Positions 25,930-34,383 of a stretch of 64,000 nt of DNA are shown here, one piece after another. Numbering within the stretch: the first letter of the stretch is position 1; the number at the start of each line of letters is the position of its first letter. Where the stretch lies: positions 62,001 through 126,000 of the forward strand of contig NZ_QUEE01000003.1 of the NCBI RefSeq assembly GCF_003477885.1. Direction: 5' to 3'. Origin of the DNA: Lachnotalea sp. AF33-28. Its GTDB lineage: Bacteria; Bacillota; Clostridia; Lachnospirales; Lachnospiraceae. The position numbers and the translations under genes are program-made. A model generated the notes under the pieces. The model saw nothing but the letters and a program-made list of their open reading frames with translations. It had not been told where the DNA came from and did not search any database.

Positions 25930-28199
25930 TTTATTCCTCCGGCATCTTTTAATATGTATCCGTCTCTGCATCTCTCCAGCATCGGCCGGAATTTTTCCAC
26001 CGGCATCGGCTTTGCAAATACATAGCCCTGGACCACATCACACCCGATATTTCTTAGAAAATCCACCTGTTCCACGCTTTCCACCCCTTCTGCGATCGTC
26101 CGCATCCGGAGCTCCCGCGCCATGGAAACGACATGCGAGATGACGATCCTCTCCCGCTTAATATCCACGCCCTCCCTGAAAAAGAGCACATCCAGCTTGA
26201 GGATGTCAAGAGGCAGGTTTTTCAGGATGTTTAAGGAGCTGTAGCCCGCCCCAAAATCATCCAGCGAGCAGAGAAAGCCCTGTTTTTTAAGCTCCAGAAC
26301 CGCAGAGCAGAATATATCGATGTCTTCCAGGATGATGCTTTCCGTAAATTCAAGCTCCAGCAGTCCGTCCGGAATTCCGTATCTGTTTTTCACGCTCACA
26401 TAATAGTCCACAAAATCCGGCTGCAGAAGTCCCAGGCGGGATACATTCACCGCAATGTTCAGCTCTTGCCCACCGTTTTTAAGATGGTCTGCAAGCCAGA
26501 TGCAGGCATTTTCAAACATATATCGGTCTAATGAAACAATAAATCCGTTTTTCTCAAACACCGGTATGAAGACCCCGGGCGATATCAGCTCCTGATCGGT
26601 CTGCCAGCGCGCCAGCACCTCCGCTCCGGCAATCCGGTCCTGCTGCTGTATATTCACCTTAGGTTGAAAATAGAGCACAAATTCCCTGTTCTTAAGCGCC
26701 GCCCTCATCCGGGACTCCAGCTCCGTCTCCCTGTAGACCAGACCGCGCATTTCTTCCGAATAAAAAGCCACCCTGCTGCCGCCCATTTCCTTCACCGATT
26801 CCTGAGCTATCTTCGCTCGGTCTATCATATCGTTTAAGGACAGATGCTCTACAAATTCTCCCGCACAGTACGCCCCTATCACGATCTCCAGGCAGAATCC
26901 TCTCGCATCCGTTTCTCCCCAATAGTTGACCGCAGCGGCCAGCCTGTCAAACCAGTCCGTAAATTCTGCACGGCTGATCTGGCCGATGATCCCGACAAAA
27001 TTATCCGCCGATGTGCGGCAAAAGTATTCGTCTTCGTTCACACTGTCCAGAAAAACCGATGACAGACACTTTAGAATCCTGTCTCCTTCGTGATATCCGA
27101 ACATATCATTAAAGTACTTAAATTTTTTGATATCACAGTACCACACTACAAAGTCACGGTCATGGCGCTTTCTGATGTAATCCTGCACAACCGTCCTGAA
27201 TTTATTCAGATTCCAATTGCCCGTCAGGGGATCCGTATAAGCCAGCTCTTCCAGCCGGTTCCTGTGCTTCTGCTCCTGTGTATTCATCCGATAGTAGATC
27301 ACCAGAAAAAACAGCAGCATTACCACCACAAAAGTCAGCGAGTAAGCCACCAGCTTTCCGTAAGTCTGGTGCACCAGAGACTTCGGCACCGCTCCTACCA
27401 CAAACCAGCCGCCGGCGTCCAGAGGCTCAAAGGCCAGATAATATTGCCCGTCGCCTATCGTGCACACCGTACTTGCCGGTGTTTGCTTTTTTGAAGCCTC
27501 TGAAGCGGCCAGAAATGCCTCCTCAAGCTCTCCTGCCAGCCTGGCCAGGCTCTCGGCCAGCTGTGCGGAATGCTCGGAATGAATCACCACCTGTCCTGCT
27601 CTATTTACGATGCAGGAGAGTCCATAGCCGTCAAAAATCGGGGTATTTAATATATTGGCATAGATTTCAGGCCGGTTGGCGGCAAACAGGACTCCTTCGG
27701 GCCCTTCTTCCGCCTGAAGCGGCACAGCCACGCCGATCAGCTGTTCCTCACCCATATAGGCGGCGTCTATGGTGTCCATCGCGGGCCTGCCTTCAAGCGC
27801 ATCTATAAAGATCGGCTCCTGTGAGAAGTCGACTTTCTCATAATAGTTTCCCTCCAGCTCCACCAGCTCTCCGACTCCGCGGCTGTTGATGATCCCCATC
27901 TGCAGAAACGAGTTATTATCGTTGATCTTCCTTAAGATATGCTCCATGTCCTCAAACGCAGAATCTATCCGATCCGCAATGCTGTAGGAAATCCCCAGCA
28001 GAGTCTGGATATCTCCGTCTATCTGTTTTTCTATCGCAGTCTTATTCTGGATCACTGCATCCTGCAGTTTGCTCTCATTGTCCTGCTCGTTTAAAATGAG
28101 TATCTGAAACAGGAACACACCGATACACAGAATAAAGAGAACGCCTGCCAGTATCATGGCAAGGAACGTATGCCGTTTCTTTTTTTCCAGTCTTTCCAT
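25926..28199 (-). CDS. Membrane c-di-GMP phosphodiesterase with degenerate GGDEF and EAL domains
   Basis: About 757 residues: an N-terminal helix (12-35), an extracellular Cache-like sensor (about 40-290), a second helix, a GGDEF-fold domain, then EAL. The GGDEF site reads RTSADNFVGI, so cyclase activity is very unlikely. The EAL catalytic set looks intact: EVLARW for EALxR, NVSRLG, FTESIIL, SLDDFGAGYSS, LKLDV and AEGVES. It is therefore predicted to hydrolyse c-di-GMP, with the degenerate domain perhaps binding GTP as an activator (family knowledge). ATG 28199 is 14 bp after nfo; the gene is coupled to the CDF gene. Confidence 0.9.
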   Translation of the reverse strand: MERLEKKKRHTFLAMILAGVLFILCIGVFLFQILILNEQDNESKLQDAVIQNKTAIEKQIDGDIQTLLGISYSIADRIDSAFEDMEHILRKINDNNSFLQMGIINSRGVGELVELEGNYYEKVDFSQEPIFIDALEGRPAMDTIDAAYMGEEQLIGVAVPLQAEEGPEGVLFAANRPEIYANILNTPIFDGYGLSCIVNRAGQVVIHSEHSAQLAESLARLAGELEEAFLAASEASKKQTPASTVCTIGDGQYYLAFEPLDAGGWFVVGAVPKSLVHQTYGKLVAYSLTFVVVMLLFFLVIYYRMNTQEQKHRNRLEELAYTDPLTGNWNLNKFRTVVQDYIRKRHDRDFVVWYCDIKKFKYFNDMFGYHEGDRILKCLSSVFLDSVNEDEYFCRTSADNFVGIIGQISRAEFTDWFDRLAAAVNYWGETDARGFCLEIVIGAYCAGEFVEHLSLNDMIDRAKIAQESVKEMGGSRVAFYSEEMRGLVYRETELESRMRAALKNREFVLYFQPKVNIQQQDRIAGAEVLARWQTDQELISPGVFIPVFEKNGFIVSLDRYMFENACIWLADHLKNGGQELNIAVNVSRLGLLQPDFVDYYVSVKNRYGIPDGLLELEFTESIILEDIDIFCSAVLELKKQGFLCSLDDFGAGYSSLNILKNLPLDILKLDVLFFREGVDIKRERIVISHVVSMARELRMRTIAEGVESVEQVDFLRNIGCDVVQGYVFAKPMPVEKFRPMLERCRDGYILKDAGGIK

Positions 28200-28213
28200 A
28201 TCCCGGTCCCGCC

Positions 28214-29053
28214 TCACATCTCTTCTTGATAGTGTCCGCACAGCATTTTGATTTCCGCAGCATAGCCGTCCAGATCATTGGGCGTCTCCAGATAGAACGG
28301 CAGTTTTTTAAGATCCGGATGATTCATCATACGCACCAGAGCCTCCGCTCCTATATTTCCCTCTCCGATTTTGGCATGCCTGTCCTTACGGCTGCCCAGC
28401 ACATTTTTACTGTCATTTAAATGCACAGCCTTCAGCCTGTCCATCCCTATTATGCGGTCAAATTCGTCCAGCACCGCATCCAGCGAATGTGCGATATCAT
28501 AACCCCCGTCAAACACATGACAGGTATCCAGACACACGCCCATCTTCTCCGAAAGCTTTACACCGTCCAGTATGGCCCTAAGCTCTTCAAAACGTCCGCC
28601 CACCTCGCTGCCCTTGCCTGCCATCGTCTCCAGCAGAACCGTCGTATGCATGTCCGGCCACAGCACCGTATTCAGCATTTCAACGATATACTGGATGCCG
28701 GTCTCAGTGCCCTGCTTCACATGGCTTCCCGGGTGGAAATTATAGAGATTTCCTGGCAGATACTCCATCCGTTCCAGGTCCTCTTTCATGGCTCTGACCG
28801 CAAACCCCCTGGTCTTTTCTTCAGCAGAACAGCCGTTTAACGTGTAGGGGGCATGGGCAAGGATCACGCTGATCTCATGCTCTTTGGCGTAATCCAAATA
28901 CCGTCGTATATCTTCTATGTCCAAAGCCCGCACATTGCCTCCCCTGGGATTGCGCGAAAAGAACTGAAACGTATTGGCCCCGATCCGGACCGCTTCTTCC
29001 CCCATGGCCAGATAGCCTTTGGAGATGGAAAGGTGACATCCTATTTTTAACAT
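28214..29053 (-). CDS. nfo: Endonuclease IV (AP endonuclease)
   Basis: A 279-residue zinc-dependent apurinic/apyrimidinic endonuclease of base-excision repair. TIM-barrel metal motifs are visible: FNFHPGSHV-like NLYNFHPGSH, VLLETMAGKG, GVCLDTCHVFDGGYD, HLNDSKNVLGSRKDRH and FYLETPND. ATG 29053 follows AGGAG, which gives the canonical MLKIGCHLSISKGY start. It lies downstream of tRNA-Leu and starts a probable nfo-EAL-CDF unit. Confidence 0.95.
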   Translation of the reverse strand: MLKIGCHLSISKGYLAMGEEAVRIGANTFQFFSRNPRGGNVRALDIEDIRRYLDYAKEHEISVILAHAPYTLNGCSAEEKTRGFAVRAMKEDLERMEYLPGNLYNFHPGSHVKQGTETGIQYIVEMLNTVLWPDMHTTVLLETMAGKGSEVGGRFEELRAILDGVKLSEKMGVCLDTCHVFDGGYDIAHSLDAVLDEFDRIIGMDRLKAVHLNDSKNVLGSRKDRHAKIGEGNIGAEALVRMMNHPDLKKLPFYLETPNDLDGYAAEIKMLCGHYQEEM

Positions 29054-29101
29054 ATCATTTTCTCCTGACTGTGAGTTCCGGTCGGTCTGTGAAATGAACA
29101 A

Positions 29102-29129
29102 AAACAGCCCCCTAAGTTTCCCTGGGGGC
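29102..29129 (-). terminator. Terminator of tRNA-Leu
   Basis: GCCCCC (29107-29112) pairs with GGGGGC (29124-29129), followed on the minus strand by TGTTTTTGTT. Confidence 0.75.
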
Positions 29130-29134
29130 CCGCA

Positions 29135-29214
<80 letters not shown>

Positions 29215-29224
29215 ATTCCCCTGA

Positions 29225-29254
29225 ATTATACCCGATGAAAAGGCAGGTTGTCAA
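29225..29254 (-). promoter_or_regulatory. Promoter of tRNA-Leu inside the cyclase gene end
   Basis: TTGACA (29249-29254) and TATAAT (29225-29230) on the minus strand, 18 bp apart. The TAA stop of the diguanylate cyclase (29226-29228) lies inside the -10 hexamer. Confidence 0.75.
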
Positions 29255-31118
29255 CAGAATCGTCGGAACCTATGATAAAAAACCTGTTTTTGCCGTTCTG
29301 TTTTGCCTGATACATGGCCTGATCCGCCAGTCTGTATACTTCCTGATAGTTTCCGCCGTGCGCCGGGATGGCTGCTATGCCGATGCTGGCCGTAATTTTC
29401 AGGGCTTCGCCTCCGATGCTGATATCCCTTAAATGCTCCAAGAGCCGGCCGGCCTTTTCTGCGGCTGCCGGGACGCTGTCTGTATCCGCCATAAACACCA
29501 CGAATTCGTCGCCGCCCGCTCTGCCTGCCAGGTCTGTTTGCCGGAATACTCTTCGTATCACTGTTCCCACCTGTGCAAGGAGACGGTCCCCAGTCATGTG
29601 TCCCAGCCGGTCGTTGACCAGCTTGAAATTATCGATATCAATCATAAACAGGAAGCCGTGCACCCCGGCCGCGATCCTGGTCTCTATGCCCGTCTCCGCC
29701 GCATATTTATTAAGAAGTCCCGTGGTCGCGTCTACGGTGGACTTTTCCAGCAGCTCCTGCTCTTTGATTTTGCGTTCACTCACGTCCATCAGCTTTGCCA
29801 AAAGCTGGACGGGCATTCCCTTGTCATCTCTCACCACCTGATAGCGTAAGCCGCACCAGATATATTCTCCGTCCAGCCCAAGCAGGCGCACCTCCTGCTC
29901 CATGGGTTCTTCCGTCTCAATATCAGGATACTCAAATATCCGCTTTACCGCCGGCCGGTCATCCGGATGTATCAGCCGATCCGCCTGCGTACCTTGATTT
30001 GCCGGGTGTATCGTGAGTTCCTTTAACGGAAGCAGTTCGACGGCATTGGGCGTAAAGCTTAATGTATCCGTCCGGTAGTTATAGCTGCACAGAACCGTAT
30101 CTGAAAATTTAGCCAATATGGCATACCCTGATTCCTGCAGGCGCAGCCTTCGTTCCTGGCGCATCAGCACCGTAAACAGGATCACTCCCAGCACTGCAAT
30201 CAGCAGGATCAGCAGCAGGCTTATGGCCACCATATCCTGCAGGATACGGCCGGAATACTCCGATACATTATCCGCGTTCAGCAGGTTCACTATATGCCAG
30301 CCATTGTACCCGAGATCCGTTACGGAGATAAATACCATATGCCCGTCGATTAAGCCCAGCTTTTCAGTTTCGCCGTTGTGTCCGGCCATGCGCGCGATCG
30401 CTAAAGACAGCTCATCATTCCTGCCGATCCCCCGGGTCTCCTCGATCAGATTCCGAGGGGCAGGCTCACCGTCTTCGGGGTTGAATTGCTCCCCTACCGG
30501 TATCAGGTCCCCGTTTTCCTTGACCAGACAGCTTACCGCATGGTCATGCAGGGAATTGGTGATTACGCTCTGCACCAGCAGTTCTCCGTCCAGCACACTG
30601 CGCAGTACGCCCACCACCTCACCATGCTGTATCACCGGTACCGCAACGCTGAAGTAGTAACGTCCTCCCCGGCGGCGCGAAAACCGTACATCGCTGATCA
30701 CGTTTTCCCGGTTCATCAACCGGTTGTATGTCTCCCTATAACTTTCGTTTTCTCCGACCTCCTTCATGGACACACGCAGATCCTCCATGGACTGATATTC
30801 CACGTCGTATCTTTCCTTGTTCTCGCTGATGGCTTCCAGATACTCCATCAGCCATCCGCTGTCCACCGAAGCATCCGATGTTTCAAATATTGCTGCAATC
30901 GCTTCCAAAGTGCCGGTGATATCTTCGATAACCGCCTGCATCTCCCTGTTCTGGCTCTCCGTGTAAGCCATCAGGTTCTCCTCCACAAGGGAGTCAAACA
31001 CATGGTTCAGGCGCAGCCGAAAGCCGACAAATGCAAGACAGGTTGTTATACTGAACAGCATTATGCCGGCGGCAAACAGAATCACGCTCTTTTTATTGCT
31101 CTTGTTGTCGCTCCTCAC
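29226..31118 (-). CDS. Membrane diguanylate cyclase with Cache, PAS-like and GGDEF domains
   Basis: About 630 residues. One helix near the N terminus and a second around residue 300 enclose an extracellular Cache-type sensor. A PAS-like module follows (LAKFSDTVLCSYNYRTDTL onward), then GGDEF with intact AGRAGGDEFVVF and an RQTD inhibitory site five residues earlier. Active c-di-GMP synthesis with product inhibition is predicted. GTG 31118 is favoured by GGAGG 8 nt upstream; an in-frame ATG at 31142 has only GGTGG. It lies just downstream of the Gx gene and shares the locus with a redox module, so the Cache domain may report on that pathway (speculative). Confidence 0.9.
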   Translation of the reverse strand: MRSDNKSNKKSVILFAAGIMLFSITTCLAFVGFRLRLNHVFDSLVEENLMAYTESQNREMQAVIEDITGTLEAIAAIFETSDASVDSGWLMEYLEAISENKERYDVEYQSMEDLRVSMKEVGENESYRETYNRLMNRENVISDVRFSRRRGGRYYFSVAVPVIQHGEVVGVLRSVLDGELLVQSVITNSLHDHAVSCLVKENGDLIPVGEQFNPEDGEPAPRNLIEETRGIGRNDELSLAIARMAGHNGETEKLGLIDGHMVFISVTDLGYNGWHIVNLLNADNVSEYSGRILQDMVAISLLLILLIAVLGVILFTVLMRQERRLRLQESGYAILAKFSDTVLCSYNYRTDTLSFTPNAVELLPLKELTIHPANQGTQADRLIHPDDRPAVKRIFEYPDIETEEPMEQEVRLLGLDGEYIWCGLRYQVVRDDKGMPVQLLAKLMDVSERKIKEQELLEKSTVDATTGLLNKYAAETGIETRIAAGVHGFLFMIDIDNFKLVNDRLGHMTGDRLLAQVGTVIRRVFRQTDLAGRAGGDEFVVFMADTDSVPAAAEKAGRLLEHLRDISIGGEALKITASIGIAAIPAHGGNYQEVYRLADQAMYQAKQNGKNRFFIIGSDDSVDNLPFHRV

Positions 31119-31145
31119 CTTAGATTCCTCCAATGTCCGCATGCT

Positions 31146-31646
31146 TCAACCACCGATGATCCCGCGCGGCAGCTTTTCCAGTACGATGCCACCCACACAG
31201 CCGATCACCGCGCCGGATACGGTCCCCGCAATCAGCAGAACCGGAAAATAATAAAATACGCTGGATGACCCCAGTGTCAGAGCCGCCACACAGATCTGGC
31301 CGATATTATGGGATATGCCTCCTGCAACACTCACGCCAATTTTACTGAAGTACCGGCATTTTCTGCAAAGCAGCATTACACCCAGGCTTAGCATCCCTCC
31401 GGCCAGGCTGTAAATCATATAAAACATGCCATTAAAAGCCAGTCCGGAAAGCACAATACGGACCAATGATATGAGAAGGGCGCCCCATGGCCCGCATAGA
31501 TAGATTGCCGCAAAAACCACCAGATTCGCCAATCCGATCTTTATGCCCGGTATGCCCAGATTGCCAAAGGGAATCAACGCCTCCACCCAGCTTAATATAA
31601 ATGCCAGGGCAACCAGCATCCCATATTTTGCAACCTTTCCGTTCAT
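31146..31646 (-). CDS. Gx transporter family membrane protein (heptaprenyl diphosphate synthase component I-like)
   Basis: A 166-residue membrane protein with about five helices, of the Hpre_diP_synt_I/Gx family. Typical segments are LGIPGIKIGLANLVVFAAIY and GGISHNIGQ. Despite the historic name, no prenyl-synthase chemistry is visible. Relatives sit with NusG_II and FMN-binding genes in flavin-based electron transfer loci (EetB-like). The start overlaps the NusG_II stop by 4 bp, so the two are translated together. Confidence 0.85.
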   Translation of the reverse strand: MNGKVAKYGMLVALAFILSWVEALIPFGNLGIPGIKIGLANLVVFAAIYLCGPWGALLISLVRIVLSGLAFNGMFYMIYSLAGGMLSLGVMLLCRKCRYFSKIGVSVAGGISHNIGQICVAALTLGSSSVFYYFPVLLIAGTVSGAVIGCVGGIVLEKLPRGIIGG

Positions 31647-32017
31647 CTCACCACCCCGTCTAGCGCCGGGCGGCCGGAATTGACCGCCGTCACCACAACC
31701 TTATTGGGAAGGCAGACAATCGTCTCCCCGTTATCCCTGATTTTATGCTGATGCACGCAGAGCTTATCGGGGCAGCTCGCGTCCGTAACATCCGCATATC
31801 CGTCTTTTATCACGAGCAGGTTGGTTCCCCCTGCGGCGCCCTGAATCAAAATCTCCTGATCCTCGTCCAGAGGATATCTGCCGTATTCCTGCCCATCCAC
31901 CGTCACGACCGCCCACTGTGCAGCGACGCTGCCCATATAGCGGTAAACCAGCAGCGATACCGCTGCAACGGCCAGTATGGAACCGATCAGGATGAAATCT
32001 CCTTTTTTCACATACAC
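31643..32017 (-). CDS. NusG domain II-containing membrane protein
   Basis: 124 residues: an N-terminal membrane anchor (about 8-26) followed by an extracytoplasmic NusG_II domain with DASCPDKLCVHQHKI and ETIVCLPNKVVV. Three cysteines flank a His pair, which suggests a redox or cofactor role. The family is characteristic of RNF-like and flavin-based electron transfer gene sets and is unrelated in function to transcription factor NusG. It is coupled to the Gx gene by a 4-bp overlap. Confidence 0.88.
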   Translation of the reverse strand: MYVKKGDFILIGSILAVAAVSLLVYRYMGSVAAQWAVVTVDGQEYGRYPLDEDQEILIQGAAGGTNLLVIKDGYADVTDASCPDKLCVHQHKIRDNGETIVCLPNKVVVTAVNSGRPALDGVVR

Positions 32018-32030
32018 CTCCTAAGTCTGC

Positions 32031-32099
32031 AAAAACGCCTCCGGCATATCTGCTTCGGCCAGTATACCAGTACTGACTGTCTTGCAATATACCGGAGGC
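32031..32099 (-). terminator. Hairpin terminator between the FMN-binding and NusG_II genes
   Basis: GCCTCCGG (32037-32044) pairs with CCGGAGGC (32092-32099), followed on the minus strand by GTTTTTGC. The long apical region contains TATACT. It may end the FMN-binding transcript or attenuate read-through. Confidence 0.65.
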
Positions 32100-32153
32100 C
32101 TTATTCTGTCTGATATCAGTCTCCCTGTCCGCCTAATCCGGATCTTAACCGGC

Positions 32154-33020
32154 TCACTGCTGCGCCTGTCTGAAACAGTCCTCAACGAGGTTTACAAATC
32201 CACCGACGCTGATGCTCACCGATGCGACCGCATCCGTCTTGCCGGCTTCGTCCATCGCAATCCCATCCACGGACTGGTTGGCGATCACATAATCCGCAAG
32301 CGCCTTTGACTGCTCATGCCACTTCGGCCCGCTTTCCGTCATCACATATTTGCCGTCCATGGACAGCTGGCTCTTGGTCACGCCCGATTCATCCACACAG
32401 TCATAGCTTAGGGCGGTCACCGCGCCGCCGGATACCGTCATGGTCACAATACCCTTGTAACCATCGATAAATTCACTGTCCTGCGCAGTGTAAGTGCCGT
32501 CTTTGTAAGCTGTCTCTGATCCGGCGCCGGAAGCCTTAGACAGGCAGTCCTTCACCAGATTCACGAATTCACCCACGCTGATGCTGACGGAAGCCACCGC
32601 GTCGGTTTTTCCTTCCTCATCCATCGTGACCCCGTCCACAGACTGGTTCGCAATCACATAGTCCGCAAGCGCCTGTGCCTGCTCATGCCACTTCGGGCCG
32701 TTCTCCGTCATCACATACTGGCCGTCCATGGACAGCTGGCTCTTAGTCGCGCCAGACTCATCCGTGCAGTCGTAGGTCAGCGCTGTGATCTTGCCGCCTG
32801 ACACCGTCATCGTCACCATGCCTTTATAACCATTATGATATTCCGGGCTCTCCTGGGTGTATGTCCCGTCTTTCAGGCCAACGGACGGCTTAGCCGCCTC
32901 TTTCTGAATAAACATTTTATCGATGTAATCTGTGCCGAACACACAGACTGCCCCCAGCACGATCATCAGGATCAGGCCGATCAGCCCTTTTGCTTTCTGA
33001 CTCATTTTTTCTGATCTCAC
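32154..33020 (-). CDS. Membrane-anchored protein with two tandem FMN-binding-like domains
   Basis: 288 residues, GTG start 8 nt after AGGAG. An N-terminal helix (about 10-30) is followed by two near-identical units of about 115 residues, each beginning DGTYT and containing GYKG(M/I)VTMTVSGG, SMDG(Q/K)YVMTE, GPKWHEQ and DYVIANQSVDG. This matches the FMN_bind fold. The usual flavin-attachment motif (S/T)GA(S/T) after DAV is replaced in both units by DAVASVSISVG. Covalent flavinylation is therefore uncertain, or uses a Ser. Next to NusG_II and Gx it resembles a PplA-like extracellular electron carrier; no apbE is in the window. Confidence 0.82.
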   Translation of the reverse strand: MRSEKMSQKAKGLIGLILMIVLGAVCVFGTDYIDKMFIQKEAAKPSVGLKDGTYTQESPEYHNGYKGMVTMTVSGGKITALTYDCTDESGATKSQLSMDGQYVMTENGPKWHEQAQALADYVIANQSVDGVTMDEEGKTDAVASVSISVGEFVNLVKDCLSKASGAGSETAYKDGTYTAQDSEFIDGYKGIVTMTVSGGAVTALSYDCVDESGVTKSQLSMDGKYVMTESGPKWHEQSKALADYVIANQSVDGIAMDEAGKTDAVASVSISVGGFVNLVEDCFRQAQQ

Positions 33021-33123
33021 TGTCGGTTCTCCTCTCATACTCTCATATGCATCATATTGTAGCATTTTTTGTCAAAAATCACAATATATTTTGCTAACCA
33101 GATTCCGCCAGAAACAGCGATAG

Positions 33124-33181
33124 GTTACTATTCACAGTTGCCGTAAACTTCCCGCGCATGTCGGCAGCCGTGAATAGTAAC
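33124..33181. repeat. Short derivative of the palindromic element (both ends, no core)
   Basis: GTTACTATTCACAGTTGCCG at the left and CGGCAGCCGTGAATAGTAAC at the right are inverted repeats (18 of 20 pair). They enclose TAAACTTCCCGCGCATGT. The ends equal the left end of copy A (GTTACTATTCACGGCTACCG). It looks like an internally deleted copy and defines the true termini of the family. Confidence 0.7.
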
Positions 33182-33220
33182 GCAATAGTGACTGTACCGT
33201 TCCGTTTGTGTCCGGCTGCC

Positions 33221-34063
33221 TCACCGGTTTGCAGGCAGTAACATGGGATCCTCCTTTTGCTTACGGTATGCGGTGGGCGTCATGCGAAAGCGGGAATGAA
33301 AATGCCTGCTGAAGGACGGTGCGTCTCCAAAGCCGCAGGAATATGCGATTTCCGTTACGGTATAATCAGTTTCTTTTAGGAGCCGGGCGGCTATATGGAG
33401 CCGATATCTGATCAGGTACTGTTTGGGAGACAGATTTTTCTCGGCGCAGAAGAGGCGGTACAGGTAGGTGCGGTCTACCCCCACATGTTCCGCAATATCT
33501 GTGATATGGATGTCATACACGTAGTTATGGTGGATATATTCCAGGGCTTTCTTTAGGTATTCCCTGGAAGCAGGTTTTTTTTCGGCACCGCCTTCTGCCA
33601 GCAGATGGGAAAAGAGCTCATACAGCAGGCCGGTATAGGCGTAGCTGTTTCCCTCTCCGGCCTGGTTTCTGCGATGAAGCTCAAAAAGGACGGCTTCAAG
33701 GTTTAGGCCTGCGTTATTTCTCACCGGCTGTTCTTCCCAAAGTCCGCAGCTTTTCAATATGCTGGCAGCCTCATAGCCGTCGAAACCGACCCAGCAGTAT
33801 TCCCATGGGGTTTCTCTGTCCGCTTCATAATAAGTGATCTGTCCCGGAAGGATCAGGAAAAGGTCTCCGGCGTGAAGCGAATGCACTCTGCCGTTTTCAT
33901 GGAAACGGCCGCTCCCCTTCACCACATAGTGGATCAGATAATGGGTGCGGATTGCGGGTCCGAAGGAGTGGGACGGATCGCACTTTTCATAACCGGTAAA
34001 ATAAAGAATCAGAGGATCCGAATACCGGACTCCCGCCGTTATCTCCACATCTTTTTTATCCAT
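33221..34063 (-). CDS. AraC-family transcriptional regulator with cupin sensor
   Basis: 280 residues: an N-terminal AraC-binding cupin (LIHYVVKGSGRFHENGR, LHAGDLFLILPGQ) and a C-terminal double helix-turn-helix (ITDIAEHVGVDRTYLYRLF, VTEIAYSCGFGDAPSFSRHF). ATG 34063 follows GGGGGA. It is divergent from the GH4 gene, so it probably activates alpha-galactoside use in response to the sugar. Confidence 0.92.
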   Translation of the reverse strand: MDKKDVEITAGVRYSDPLILYFTGYEKCDPSHSFGPAIRTHYLIHYVVKGSGRFHENGRVHSLHAGDLFLILPGQITYYEADRETPWEYCWVGFDGYEAASILKSCGLWEEQPVRNNAGLNLEAVLFELHRRNQAGEGNSYAYTGLLYELFSHLLAEGGAEKKPASREYLKKALEYIHHNYVYDIHITDIAEHVGVDRTYLYRLFCAEKNLSPKQYLIRYRLHIAARLLKETDYTVTEIAYSCGFGDAPSFSRHFHSRFRMTPTAYRKQKEDPMLLPANR

Positions 34064-34226
34064 AGCCGTATTTTCCCCCAAAAAATATGCTTTTATAAAT
34101 ACGGGACGCAAATTTCGTGCAGAATGCTCCAGCTTCCGCTTGAGCTTTGGATCTGCTTTACTCTCCCGTACTCATAAATGCAACATAATGACAAATATAC
34201 GTAACATAAAACAATGCTTTTCATGA

Positions 34227-34256
34227 TTGCCTGCTCTATAATCAGCATTGTATAAC
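34227..34256 (+). promoter_or_regulatory. Candidate promoter and inverted repeat upstream of the GH4 gene
   Basis: TTGCCT (34227-34232) and TATAAC (34251-34256), 18 bp apart. An inverted repeat ACAATGC/GCATTGT (34211-34217 and 34245-34251) frames this region and is a possible AraC-type site. The rest of the 320-bp gap between the divergent genes shows no other gene. Confidence 0.45.
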
Positions 34257-34383
34257 AACTGCGGTTTTTTGGCAACCCGGCCCCACTTGCAATGCATCAG
34301 GCAGGCTCTGCGGGGTGCCGGTTTCCGGTCAGTTACCGCATGTAAAATCAGAATAATTAATTGGGAAGGCAGGTAACAGTAAA

